From the NCBI GenBank assembly GCA_029532625.1, contig JARFXM010000001.1, forward strand, positions 744,001 through 808,000: 64,000 nt of DNA. The letters run 5' to 3'. Of this stretch, positions 44,697 to 56,509 are shown in pieces (the stretch's first letter is position 1; every line of letters begins with the position of its first letter). The notes under the pieces are model-generated. The model made no database searches, had not been told where the DNA came from, and saw nothing but the letters and a program-made list of their open reading frames with translations. Source of the stretch: Lomentospora prolificans. Taxonomy: Eukaryota > Ascomycota > Sordariomycetes > Microascales > Microascaceae. Both the position numbers and the translations under genes were made by a program.

Positions 44697-45182
44697 TCAA
44701 GGTAGATTAGGTATACCATTCTTATCCGGATCGCTCTGGGGAGGTCCACGCGTCGCGGCGGTGAAAGGGGAGTGGGGATCGTGGAGCCAGTATTCGAGCA
44801 TACTCTGGTACTCGACCTCGCCGCGACGGTCGGCATCGTGTCGGTTATCGACCGTCTCCAGGGTTTGCTCGGAGACCGCAGAGGATATGTTCTAGTTGTT
44901 TGTTATTACGCCGACGACATGCACACCCACAATATTCTCTCGCTCTAAAGAAGCGCAGATCAGCAAAATCGCAATCGATACAATACTCACGGCTTTGATG
45001 GTCAGAGTATCTTCGGGGGAGTTAGTTGTAGATGCGAGATCCGTGGAAGTGGCAACATCATCGATAGCATTCTCATTTTTCAGGGTTGTAGGGCCGTCGG
45101 CTTTTGATTTGGGAAACATAGTCTTTCTATGGAGCACCTTTGTGACTCCTTCGTGGTCCTTAACTGTCTTGTGGTTGCACAT
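44697..45182 (-). CDS. Small two-exon protein of unknown function
   Basis: Exons 45182-44991 and 44891-44697 give 128 residues; the 99-nt intron has a consensus GTGAGT donor and CTAG acceptor and falls between codons. Without splicing the first frame would end within the intron at a hydrophobic stretch. The joined protein is hydrophilic and Thr/Ser/Asp-rich, with TKVLHRKTMFPKSKADG near the start, a low-complexity middle (VATSTDLASTTNSPEDTL) and a more structured end (EVEYQSMLEYWLHDPHSPF, SDPDKNGIPNLP). Alternative in-frame starts are at 45221 (141 residues) and 45119 (107 residues); both 45182 and 45119 have A at -3. No signal peptide, membrane segment or known domain is visible. It stands alone in a gene-poor area. 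Confidence 0.55.
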
Positions 45183-48100
45183 AATCGTTGTTGTGAAATA
45201 CAAGTGCGAAGTTCGCAGCAAGCTTCCCTTAAATGTAGGGTAAAGTAGGGCCAGGAATTAGAAGGATGGGAGTCGTGGAAGCAGCGAGGTGCAGACGGTT
45301 TTGTATGAGGTGTCGCGAGACAATACAATGCACTACTTCATACCATTTCCCTGTCTGAAACCCTTGAATTCTGCCTCCGCAATAACCTTTGAACCAATTG
45401 CTAACTCGCCAGTCGACGTAGAATCGCGCCGCCTCAACTGATTTCGCGATTGGATCCCTTCGCAGCTAAGGCGCCCAGCAGCTCAACGTTCGACCACACT
45501 CGGATTCAGCCCCGTAATATTAACCTAGTCCGGACTCAGGTATGGCCCGCATCCCGATCCCATCAGGCTATTCTCCCGCAAAACGGGACTCGTCAGTCTA
45601 TTACGGTCGAACTGCTTAGCCAAGCTCACCTATGCGGTATGAAAGTGCAGCTGAATCCATCGAGGGGCTTATACTCATGCTGCCATTCCCTATTTTGCTT
45701 TGATAAAATCAAAGGCTCCAGGCCTAGAGTGCGTTACAAGACCGGCACCGAAAATTCCATGCTCTGGAGTGTGGCAGAAGATGTCCCGCTTTAGGCACTG
45801 CGAAGCTCATTCTCCTCTCACTCACATCGTCTGCTCAGGCCATCTCAGCAAACTCATTTTCTTTATGGGGCAGATACAGTTCTCGCAACGGCGTCGACCA
45901 CTTGATGGTACATTGGTAGCGGCCCTAAGTTATAACTAGTGGGCAATACTGTTCATGGCGTGGTCTGCTTCCACGCCCGCATTTCTTGATTAAGCGGCAT
46001 GCATGCACTTTGTATACCAAGGGTAAAAGGTCATGCCTCAGCACAGTCAATAGAAGACGCAAGGCCCGGAACAACATTGACATCTCCAGATTTCAAACAA
46101 ATGACTCGACGTCCTAGATAGTTGTTCTCCTTTGAGACCGTGGCGCCTTATTGTCGAATCAAAACTCACACCTAGAGAGTTCTTTAGTCCGCCATTGAAT
46201 GGGTTACGCCACTGGCTATTGACTGATTACACGTGGCAAAAGGGAAATCACCTGGTCCCCAACCTTCCACTCCATAACACGCGCGTCAAGCTTGTAATGG
46301 CGCCCTTGAGCTTGGGTATCCTTGAATGTCATGGCTGAACCTTTGAAGAGATATTAGAGCTAAGTCATCCCGATTGTAATAGCAATTGTATCAACTTTAA
46401 TATAGCCAAGGCAGATTCTTGCGACATAAGAAGTGGTAGTACACCCATTCATCCTTCCATCTTCATAGTGCCACTAAAAACTTTTTTTTTAAAAAAAAGC
46501 ATTTGCATAGAAGACAATCAGAAAAACGCTCGTAGATCCGTGGACAGGTGAGGGTATTGTGTGTTTCTACCAGCGAGGCTTCAAGCTGTGGACGACTTCA
46601 TGCTTCCCGGCTTCTCGGGGTAGCGTTACTCGGTGTGCCTTTACACAGAAATATTGCCATGTGCCTGCAATAAGCACCACTAGACCACTGTCGTACAAGA
46701 CTCCCGCCACCACCGCTCGCCCGTTGGAATCGATATGACACGGGTGATGCCGTCTAATAAATTAAGGCTGGCCCCTGGTGATTGGCATTAAGCTCAGGGT
46801 ACGTGACTCATTGCATGTATGAAGCCGCCTTCATATTCTTGTCCGATACCCTTGTTATTGCCCGCCTCGCGCGTGCTCTGTTGCGAAGAAGCCCTGAGCG
46901 TGTACTGCCAACGTATTGGGGTTGATGATTTGACACACCGGTGGGTATACCACATCTGCCCTTGTATTCCCCCGCGAATGAATTCAGAATTGGCAGGAGC
47001 TAAAATATATCTAGAGGATGATTATTTACGTCGTCATCCAATACAATTAGATCAGTCAGGTCCAATGGCCGAAAGCAATGCGATCGAGTGTCGGGTGTTT
47101 TTCCATCCCGCCTAGAGATCAGGCTGACAGGCCGACCATGGACCTGAAAGCCCTAGTGGAACGCCTTCATTCACCAAGTTGTCAGACAGAAAGTCTATAG
47201 CTGCAAGGCGAGCTCAGGCGTACCCCCAATAATTCTTAACACTGCGTAAACCGTCCTCCAGCCCCCCTCTACTCCACCAAGAGTCCGACCCGCCTGTCGA
47301 CAGTTAGAAGTGCATCTCTTTTTGGAGGCCGCCAATTTAGGTTGCATCCCGACTAAGGTCTGATGCCACCTCGCCTCCAGATGGAGGTCAATCTTACTCT
47401 GTTTTTCTCCAGACCTCGCACGAACGAGTTGACCATTGGTAGATCTCTTGATACACCTGCAACCCTATGATTGGGCTTCGAGTCTCACATCTGCCGGTCG
47501 ACCCGGCCTCAGGTCGGCGCTTACCAGGATTTAATCGGCCTGGATAGCGAACCTCATCTAGTCCTCTGAGCAACCCGGGCCGGTACCGACTACCAACTCT
47601 TGGATATAACACTGAATCATCAATCAATACGCTTGGGCGCGATGGCATACATCTTTGAATTACTCGCCTTGCGTCACACTTTCTTTTAACTGAAGGTAAT
47701 GGCCACTACCAGAGCCGACTCCGCCTTTGCCGCGCGCGCTAGAGCACCCCCATTCCGGCAACTAATTAGCCAAGCCCTCCGCAATGATGAAAAAAGCGGA
47801 ACACTTATCCCTTTCCGGGGCCCCATGTAAGCGAGGCTTCCTCAGCTCCCCCACGTGTGACCGACGTAGAAGGCGGATTGCTGACTTATTCATCCAACAC
47901 TTGAACTATCTAGCGAGCTTGTGTGTGTATGGTAAGTGTGGACTTTCTATTGCGAACAGACTTCTGTATAGAAGGAGTATATCATCAGGGTTCTCTTGGC
48001 ATAGCGAATATACTATTTTCATAGGAAAACCTTTCGCGTCTTGAAGCATCTAACGGCTCCTTCTTAAACCATTTTCCACGTCTAATAGAGCACGATCGCG

Positions 48101-51100
48101 TCTACATTCATAGAATATCTATAGAATGGACATGTCAATAGGGTATTCTCGCAGCCAAAACATCAAGTTCCATCACTGCAACATTGACACATATAGCTTT
48201 TCGAAGTAGATACCGAACAGCAGGGGTGATTTATAGATATCGTACTTCAGTAATACTGTGTTTCAGGGGTATTGGCCTTTGCCACACTTGTAGATTCTTA
48301 GGCAATGCAGTAGAATGAAACAGCAAGTCTAGTGAAGGTGATTTGCGACGTTGTCTGTCGCCGTTGAGAAATGATCTGATATCCACCGTTGCCTTTATTA
48401 AGCCAAGTCACACGCACGAGATATGTGGTTCCCCAGTCATTTGTTGCACACGTGCTCTCCGCAATTTAATCACGACATTTATGAAGAATCCTCCAGTTTC
48501 TCAACTCTAGGTCATTAATTTGAGTACCTTGCTTCCTCTATTTGCTCATTCTCTTCCTAGTAAATCCCATCCTCTGTTAGCTACTCGCATCATTCAGACT
48601 CGGGAGTATGCGTAGGTGACTTACTGCTGTCAGAACTCGGGGTAATCTCGCGGTATAGCCTTCGCTAGATCGCTGAACGGCATTTCAGCTAGCCGTTCAC
48701 AAAGGTGTTAGAGATGCGGATTACTCTACATACCAGCACGATGATAGAATAGTCAGTCATCATTCTTCGTAGGAGGCTCTGAAGACTCTCTACTGTGAAC
48801 CCCCTAGGATCGAAGGTAACTAGAACCATCGCGCTTGGCTTGCGTGAACTGAGACGAGTTATACGACATGATCAGATTTGCGCAAAGCAGGCTTACTTGA
48901 CTTGGATTTGACGAGTATAAAGGTTCTACTGTAATAGTTATGTTTTGTCGATTCCCGCCTAGTTATATATAATAGATTGCAGTACTCTTTCGTCAGACCA
49001 GGCTGGGAGACAACATGGAAGGTCAGGTGTTGCATGCTGTATAACCCCTCCTCCTGCTCTGCCACACTTGTAAATCGAGTGCATATCGACTAGAACAGGG
49101 AATTCCTTGCTAGCCATGAGTTCAAATAAGGATTCAGGAGGCTGAGGTGGAGAGATAAGGACAGCGGAGGAGAGGGGTGAGTGCAAGTGCACCTTACCCT
49201 CCTTTCGCGGCATATACTGAGGGATTTATGCGACTACTTGGCCTTTCTCCTCATTTTTGTACGACAGAGACCCTGATAGTTCGTCCAATCCTTCCTTGCT
49301 TCCATTGGCATAAGTGTTTCTCGCTCAGCAAACGTAGTTGGTGAGGAATACCTGGGTCAAAAATCGATTCAAAAATACACCTAATTCCCTCTCAGGATAC
49401 TGCGCATACGGTGGCTGTGTAGCACGCGGTCCCGCTCCAAGGCATGCGCCTGTATAGGATTGCTGCGGGTACAATTTTGATGACGCGGATTTCTGATAAT
49501 TGGGCAAATAGCGTCTAAACACGAAAGCCTGGCCAGGGTACCATGCGGAGGAAACGCCTGAAATGCCACAATATACGAAGATGAAAATTGCGCACACCAA
49601 AGTTCAATTTCAGAATCAAAGCTGAGCTCTAGTATTGTCGGGGCTGAGCAAGGACTGAGCAAAAGCTGAGCGACAGCCAGCTGATTAGGGGTGAGCAATG
49701 TAAGACAGCCCTACTTTTAGGTACATAGGGACTGTGAACAAGGTCAAGGCATACGAAGGTAGAGCTTCGCTTTTTACGAGTTTTGCTGAATTGAAAATCT
49801 CAGATATCTTAATGTAGAATCAGGTATTTGCTCTCCCTAGACCTAGGAGTAGTAGTATTATGTTACCATCCCTGGATTCTAAGTGCATACTAGTTTTGAT
49901 TAGTGGGAGAATGTGTTTTCCAGGATGCAAGTGCCTAGGCAAAAGAAACATCTGACCTACAACTAACCCATTAATCTTAAGAATCCTGTAAGAGGTGTCG
50001 AAGCTATTTTGGAGTTTATTCGAACAAGATGGACATGTATCAAGATCGCGGCTCCCTGGAAGAACCCCTATTCAACGAACCTATAATCTGACTAACAAGG
50101 CTACGAAGAAATTACTTTAGGCGCAAACTTAGGGGCGGGCAGCGAAACCGGTTTCCTCTCTATCATATTTGAGACAAATTCGTTTTGGACCCGTCCTCAG
50201 CTATCGACCCCCGCCACCGTCAATGGCTATCGCCCCGGATGGTGATGTCATCCTGGTTGTCGAGCCGTAGAAAGTGTGGTTGAGAGTCCATTCTCAAAGC
50301 GTTAGTTGTACATGTACGTCAAAGGCCTTCAACGCCATGCTGCGATCCGACTAGAGTCAAGGAAAAGGCCTCTCTCAGGGAGTGAAGAGATCAGAATAAC
50401 GACTCACCGCGCCGAGCTGGACCTCCAGGAGGCAAACGAGCCGATCTCTCCAGGGCCGGACTTAATGTCTCGAAGCTTCGCATCAAGGATGCCGAATTTC
50501 TTGGCGCACGAGTACCTGTCATCTATGAGGGACTCGAGGTGCTGTGCCATCACTGCTATTGGTCTTATCTTAAAATAAGGGGAGACTAGACTACCACTAT
50601 ATACCTTATAACTTGAGATACTGTCATGAAGTTGAAAAGATGCTAAATGCTTTCTCAATGATGAGGAGTTCGCCCTCGTGAATTCAATTCAGAGACCACC
50701 CTCATTTGGCGAAACCAAAACAAACCCAGCCATGGCTGGCTAATGATCAAGTGCTTTCACATGTTAAACAGCAATGTGAATTTTTCCTGTGTGAAGAGAA
50801 GACTTGCAAACCTAAAAATGAATAAATAAATCAAAAGAATTGCTTCTTATCGAAAGCAGAGTATTTACTCCCGAGTGCTCTCTATAATTAAGAGTTTTGT
50901 TTTGAGAAAACTTATGGCCTATTACTTTTCGTAGCCTATTAGAGCGGATGTACAAAAGGATCCTAGGAGACTATAGTGGTTCAAGCGTCAGAAATCTAAC
51001 ATTAATGTTGGCAAGGAGGGACCTGACAGTAGATTTTATTTTTAGTAATAATCTTTGCGCCACGGGAATTAGGTTGCCAATTCCAGCCTGGCCGATTAGA

Positions 51101-51757
51101 GATTTGAGGCCATCCTGACCGTCAAATTAGGTATTAGAAAAGGCCGAATATATTTCTACCCCCGGGAGTAACGGGCGGATCCGCCGCCTCTCCAGCCAGC
51201 AATAGGCACTTCTTCAGTCGTTTATCGGTGGATGGGCAGTGGAGCCATCTCAGTTCGATCTCGAACACCTTACTAAGCAAGTATATTCCGGTGATACAAA
51301 AACATCGTCGTAGAGATGTATGATCCGATTAACATTAAACGCTTCAGTTCCAAATCGGCCAAGTATGTCATAGGCTTGCCAAGTATTCTCTCTATACCGA
51401 GGTATGCACGATTACATTTACAGCCCGTTAATTTCTGGTGGTACCTCTCATGGCTCTTGTATCACGTGACTTCACAGTTTTTGAGAGAGAATGGTTTACG
51501 GTTGAAGCGGGGCCACATGCTTGGCCACGCTGACGTGGCTAGAGGCAAAGCGTGGCGTCGCGCCCATAGCGCATCCGGAAAATCAATTACTCCGGATTAA
51601 TCTTCACACTTCTGGCCTTTTACGCTGCAAGCTCCAAGCTCCCACGTCACACCTCGAACGGACGTTAACTCTCGCCATCACCCGCCGCCACTCGCTCTCA
51701 GCTTATCTTCCCAAACCCGAAGAGATCGCCCCGAGAGAGTACTTCACCGCAGTCAAG
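45183..51757. other. Gene-poor region
   Basis: 6.6 kb without a convincing gene. Frames such as 45450-45794 plus, 46819-47115 plus, 48959-49213 minus, 49381-49698 minus and 50404-50658 minus have no domain, signal peptide or splice support; some could be fragments of decayed genes. A T-run followed by an A-run at about 46482-46498 is a short AT palindrome. No transposon ends, tRNA or rRNA were recognised. Confidence 0.45.
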
Positions 51758-52127
51758 ATGTTTTTCCTCGGCAACTTCTTCTACGTCCTCGTCCTCCTAA
51801 TTAACGCCATCGCCATTCTCTCCGAGGACCGTTTCCTCGCGCGTATCGGCTGGTCTTCGACCTCGTCCAGCAACTCTTTCGGCGGCGCCCCCGAGTCGGA
51901 AAGCATCCAAGCCAAGATCATACATTTGATCGCCAGTGTGCGGATGCTCATGAGGAGTATGTCCCCCCGGCGGCTCCTTGGAGTCATGTACCCCTATTTC
52001 AATACTTCTGCCTAGGCTATTCTCGACCGAATGATTGTGGACGAATATACTGACCTTGCTCGCCCTTCTAGTCCCCTTGATGATAATAAACACGATGATC
52101 ATAATATACGAGCTCGTGCTCGGATAA
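51758..52127 (+). CDS. YOS1: Yos1, ER-Golgi COPII vesicle membrane protein
   Basis: Exons 51758-51956 and 52072-52127 give 84 residues; the 115-nt intron has a GTATGT donor and CTAG acceptor and is spliced within the codon for Ile67. The sequence matches the Yos1/IER3IP1 family across its full length: MFFLGNFFYVLVLLINAIAI forms TM1, followed by the hallmark LSEDRFLARIGW, a short variable loop (Ser/Asn-rich), then AKIIHLIASVRMLMRIPLM and IINTMIIIYELVLG forming the second hydrophobic segment. In yeast, Yos1 works with Yip1 and Yif1 in ER-to-Golgi vesicle transport and is essential. The 79 codons open upstream of this ATG in the same frame are not family-like and are taken as 5' UTR. This is the clearest housekeeping gene of the right half. 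Confidence 0.93.
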
Positions 52128-54346
52128 AAGCTGGATACCTTGAGAAGGGACGTGTCATGACCGCGAGACTCCCTACAGAACCCGACACACGCGAGAGCAA
52201 ACGGAGACGTCCCACAAACTTTATATTACGAAACGAAGGGTTTCGCAGCCCGCGATGTTCGATTTACTGCAGCAAAAAAGATAGAAAGTGCATGGATATA
52301 AGGTTATCGGATCACGGAGCAAAAAGCAAAGCGACCGTGCCCTGATTCTAAGGAAGGGAACGGTGCCGCTCTAGGGATAATCGGTGTACATGGTTTAATG
52401 ATGGCATTTCTCTGGCACGTGCGTTAGGAAGACAGTTCTGCTAGTCTTGTTGTAATGATACCAAGTTCTTTGAAATTTAAACCGACGAAACCATGTGGCC
52501 ATCGTGTGCAAATTCCAACAAGACTCCGGGTTACGGATGGGAGAATTTAGATGACAGGAATTCACGATCACAGAGGGCTGTGGTAGAATGGCGCTCTTAG
52601 TCCAAGGTGGGCCGCACCAGAAGTCCAACCGCGAAATTGGTGCTATAACTACCGGGGAGCGCTTTATTCTCAAACGAATGATTAGGCGCGAATACTCATA
52701 AACTTGGCTCCTACACTATATTCGTCACCTATAATCTCCAAAGCTCCTGGGAAACGGTAGAGCGCCGCTCTGTTACTTCTGAGAGAGGCGTAACTCACTG
52801 GCGTCATAATATGGCACCCTCGGGCAAGCAAGTTATAGGCTCGATGGGTTTCGGTGCAGGGATGCGGGTCTTAGTACTAACGGCCAAAATATATTCTTGT
52901 AGCGAACCGTAAAAGTTTCTCTTCATGGTAAGGATATATAGCCTCGCCCTAAAGTATTATCAATTTTCAGTAGATTGACGGATATATTATACGTCTAGGT
53001 CGCTTAAGATAACAGCTCTTTCCTGAATCAAGGGACTGAATTAATGAGAGATTAGATAGGGTTACAACCTTGGGAACGGAATCTGTTCAAGGGCAACCTA
53101 GTTCAGAACTCCCTAGAGCCAAGCAGGACCCACCATAATCTAACTCCATTTAACTCTACGAGCTAGTTGCTGATAAGGATAACATTTTCCTTCGAGCAGC
53201 TGCTGCTCTCAGACATAGGCGAGCGAGTAAGTTCAATTTCGACCCAGCGCAACAAACCTGTGATGTCAGAATAACCCACACATTGAGAAGGGCTGAAAGG
53301 CTGAGAATCATCGCTAGTCGACTTCCGTTTCTGTTAGAAGCTCGTGAATTGACTTTCCCTAATGGTACGCCCAAAACCAACCTTACGCTAAAAATACAGC
53401 TCGCGCTCACGTCCGGATCCCCAACGTGATTGTCAATGTGATACTATTGTAGGCTTAGTAGGCTCGGAAAACACTTATTTCGCTGCGGCTGTTACGTACT
53501 CGAGAAATAAAGCTTGTCATATAGCGACTTTTGCCGATGAGTTCTGGCAGTGCGCACTTTCCTTCAAATATATCAGCTATAGCTCCGGGCCACTCGGCTC
53601 AGGATGTTGTCTTCGGAACCTGTAGGAGAACTTTGGCTAAAGCACCTTGCCTTCTAAAAAGAAGAGAGCGGTTCATCGTATGCGAGCAGGTGAGATCAAG
53701 CCCAGCCACAATTCAATTCAAAGGGCCTTCGACAATATTATAGTTCATGCCACCTGGAGCTTATGCCTGTAAATCTCGAAGCGTACAAATAGCCCCTCTA
53801 GACGTATTCAATCGCGTAACTAGAAATGACAAGCTTAAAAACGCAGATGCCTATTCATTACATATAGATACTGCTGCTAGTTCCTTTTAATCCCCGACAA
53901 CCTACTTCGAACCAGGCCACGACGCATAAGGGTACAGAAAGACGAACAGCAGAAAGAGTCACCAGTCGATTTAGATAGATGGTAGTAATCCTAGGTTGAA
54001 TTCAGCCTCAATGCTCCTCTTCCATCCGGCACCTCAGCCGAGCTGACCCTGAGCGTTCAAGTTACAAAAGAAAACGCAAAGACAAACTGCTCATCTCTCC
54101 CAGATCCATCTAGCTCTTACCCCCACCATGATAAACCAATTACTCTCCGAACTATGGGAATAGTCGTTAGGTTTGATCTGAAAAGTTGAGATTTGAAACA
54201 GGGAACTTACAAAATAGGAGCATGTTCCATGGTGGGATCAAGCGTCGGCCAGCTTATCTATTATCTTGGACATCATATCGAAAGAGTGCGGCCCTGCAAT
54301 CATCTCAGTACCGTCATGCCTCGACCTTTTGATGATGCCAATACCT
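52128..54346. other. Gene-poor region
   Basis: 2.2 kb between Yos1 and the repeat-protein gene. One coding-like plus-strand frame (53160-53429) is listed separately; frames at 52395-52673 minus and 53531-53743 plus have no recognisable content. A GTAAGT donor with CTAAC branch and CATAG acceptor on the minus strand around 54155-54214 suggests a spliced 3' part or UTR of the gene at 54347. Confidence 0.45.
53160..53429 (+). other. Coding-like open frame without start codon, possible exon remnant
   Basis: 89 codons without a stop or ATG, ending at TGA 53427-53429. The translation looks protein-like: DKDNIFLRAAAALRHRRA, TLRRAERLRIIASRLPFL, LTFPNGTPKTNLTLKIQLAL. A CTAG just before codon 2 could be an acceptor, but no convincing upstream exon was found. 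It may be a last exon, a remnant or chance. Confidence 0.2.
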
Positions 54347-54745
54347 TCACCTCGAAACCAGAGTGTACCCTTGCATTGCCTCATCCTCTGCCTCGTAGTC
54401 GATTGCAAAAGGAAGCGGATTCATGTTATGAGGTTCGGGATGACGGCCGGTTGGGTCGAAGTACCCGGGTATCTCGACGGGGAGGGTCCAACCCAAGCTG
54501 CCGTCCTGATTAATCACGAGATCGATATCGTCATCGAGAGGGAGTCGTTTCTCGCCATCCCATATAACGTCGTAGATCCGTTGGTCACTGAATCGGATAC
54601 AGTAGTATTCCGGAGCGGGCGGGGATGGAGTACGAGGGGATGGAGTACGAGGGGATGGAGTTCGAGGGGATGGAGTACGAGGGGATGGAGTTCGAGGGGA
54701 TGGAGTTCGAGGGGGTGGAGTATGAGGGGATGGAGTACGAGACAT
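54347..54745 (-). CDS. Repeat-containing protein with RTPSP motifs, unknown function
   Basis: From the ATG at 54745 the frame gives 132 residues. Residues 1-45 consist of SRTPSPHTPPP followed by repeated RTPSP pentads from a 15-bp minisatellite. The rest is a compact, probably beta-rich domain (EYYCIRFSDQRIYDVIWDG, DDDIDLVINQDGSLGW, VEIPGYFDPTGRHPEP). Earlier in-frame ATGs reach 54994 and would add 83 residues of less convincing sequence. SP-rich repeats are typical proline-directed phosphorylation targets, but no partner can be named. The downstream end is uncertain: another frame stays open past the stop, to TGA at 54238-54240, so a frameshift or missed splice may hide a longer C-terminus. 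Confidence 0.5.
   Translation of the reverse strand: MSRTPSPHTPPPRTPSPRTPSPRTPSPRTPSPRTPSPRTPSPPAPEYYCIRFSDQRIYDVIWDGEKRLPLDDDIDLVINQDGSLGWTLPVEIPGYFDPTGRHPEPHNMNPLPFAIDYEAEDEAMQGYTLVSR
54621..54740 (-). repeat. 15-bp coding minisatellite, eight units (RTPSP)
   Basis: Eight tandem 15-bp units of plus-strand form GGGGATGGAGTACGA, with variants TTCGA and one GGGGGTGGAGTATGA, begin at 54621. On the minus strand they encode RTPSP-type pentads. Near identity between units implies recent expansion, and copy number is likely to vary between strains. Confidence 0.93.
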
Positions 54746-56089
54746 GCTGAATGTTTGTGATGATGGTGCCCTAGCGGCTATTGAGATTTGATTGTGTTGG
54801 CGATGGCAGATGTTCGAGCTTTTTTCAAGGTGAGGTCTCGAGTGAGGGAGAAGAGGGTATAAGTGAATGGCGGACTGGAGCAAGAGAATATGCATCCTCT
54901 GAACGCTTTCTGCCGCCTTGATTTCGCTGACATCGATCGTGGCCATCCTCATAGGCTCCTTCCTCGACGGGTTGGTTTCTATCTCCTGAATCATCGCGTA
55001 AGAGCGTGACTAGTCACAGCAAAGTAATTGCCACGCCTGTCTAATGGCCTACACTGGGTATTGTCCAAGTTCCTCATTGACCACTAGGCCATACGAAGTC
55101 TTCAAGGGTGCAGTTGGTCAAGAGCAACCCAAGTCTCTTAGATTAGCCTCGGGACAGCCATATAGTTTCGTAACCAGCGAGAGAATCGCACATGGAGCAA
55201 TTGAATCGTTCCATAAATAGACTCATTTCGGTCAGAGTTAATTGCCCTTAGCAATTGGCACAGTATGGTTATTCTTGAGAAGATGTGGGCTAAGTTTCTA
55301 CATATGAGGAGAACTAAGACCTTCAACCGAATGCAAGAAGTTCACTTCATCCCATTTGGCGAAAACATACTGTCTTGTGTATCCCAGATCAGGCCCTCTT
55401 CCAGCCACGGCCTGGATTATTCCATCTTCCGGAAAGGCTTCGTATCGTGATACAGTGATTCCCGACATACACTCAGCCATCATCCCAAGCAGATGATCCG
55501 AGAGGTGGAGTCGTCAAGGACACCATCATCCCCCCTTTGCGTTCCGATCCAATAACTCCGCGGCCGTGAGAAGATAGACGAGCCGGATAGTATCGTTGCA
55601 GATCTTATATGGGAGCTGTCTATGAGCCCGCATTCCCCCTTTTTTTTTTTTTTTTCCTTTTCCTGCTGACGGCGTGGCCCAATTCAGTCGCGATATATCT
55701 GGGACACAATTCTGACCCTTTTGCAATGGTTATTAGGAGGAATTTGGACCTAATCTCTTCAGGCTACCAGCACGTTCTACCCTTTAGTATCAAAGACTAA
55801 TACCTCAAGAAAAGTCTAGGCGGTTGGTGCCGGATTATCCGCAATCTCTAGTCGTGCGGCGCCAACCGCAGTTACAGGTGTAATCATTGTTCAGTGACGA
55901 AATATCTCAGAGGCAATGACGTCTCTGAAGGGTAACATAAAACAACCACCCGCGCTTTCAAGCCGAGACCACCCAGGTCACCCAGGTCCATCTCTCAACG
56001 TCCACAAAATCATTTCCACTCATCAAAAGAATCCCATACATTTTCATCACTAATCGTCTCCGGCGCTTGAATTCATACCATTTTCCACG
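54746..56089. other. Intergenic
   Basis: 1.3 kb between divergent genes. It contains a T-run of about 17-18 at 55638-55655. Short frames on both strands show no domain. Confidence 0.55.
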
Positions 56090-56509
56090 ATGCCAGCACT
56101 GAACCAGACGACCAACGCAGCATCCGCCCCGGCTAATGACGTCAATGCCCTCCTCATTTCAGCGGGCCTTCCGTCCGACACACCGATCAGTCCCGAGCAA
56201 GCTGTTTGGCTCAGAACGAAGCTCTCTGACCAGCCTGATGCTTGTGCTGCCCTGCCTTTGCAAACCCTACCCACGACTGTAAGGAAGCGCTTGGGAGATG
56301 ACGCCGCGGATCAGCTGAACAGCTGTATTGAGCGGGTACTGGATGACCAAGGGAAGGACGAGGACTGGGAGAAGGCGAAGGATGAAGGAAGAGGGCTTCT
56401 TCGAGGACAGCCGGACCTGGAGGCTTTGTATGATCAGCTGTTTGCGAATGCTGAAGCAGTGAACTTGGCAAGAAGGCTCCGAAGCCAGGCAAATGGCTCG
56501 GAGGCTTAA
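56090..56509 (+). CDS. Small hydrophilic protein of unknown function
   Basis: An intronless 139-residue frame with a reasonable start context (CACGATGCC). The first 20 residues are Asn/Thr/Ala-rich and probably disordered. The remainder is acidic and helical: PISPEQAVWLRTKLSDQPDA, TVRKRLGDDAADQLNSCIE, DQGKDEDWEKAKDEGRGLLR and PDLEALYDQLFANAEAVNLA. Only two cysteines; no signal peptide or membrane helix. Even helix-like spacing and codon usage favour a real gene, but I recognise no family. The antisense frame over the same bases is judged a shadow. A pyrimidine-rich, ATCAC-containing stretch just upstream would suit a fungal promoter or 5' UTR. Confidence 0.6.
   Translation: MPALNQTTNAASAPANDVNALLISAGLPSDTPISPEQAVWLRTKLSDQPDACAALPLQTLPTTVRKRLGDDAADQLNSCIERVLDDQGKDEDWEKAKDEGRGLLRGQPDLEALYDQLFANAEAVNLARRLRSQANGSEA

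Noticed and set aside
51521..51757. N-terminal extension of Yos1 from an upstream ATG
   Set aside because: Yos1 proteins begin directly with the first hydrophobic segment; the extra 79 residues have no family match.
54266..54760. Plus-strand repeat ORF (RGWS-type repeats)
   Set aside because: Reading of the minisatellite on the opposite strand; the minus strand gives SP-rich repeats joined to a folded-looking domain.
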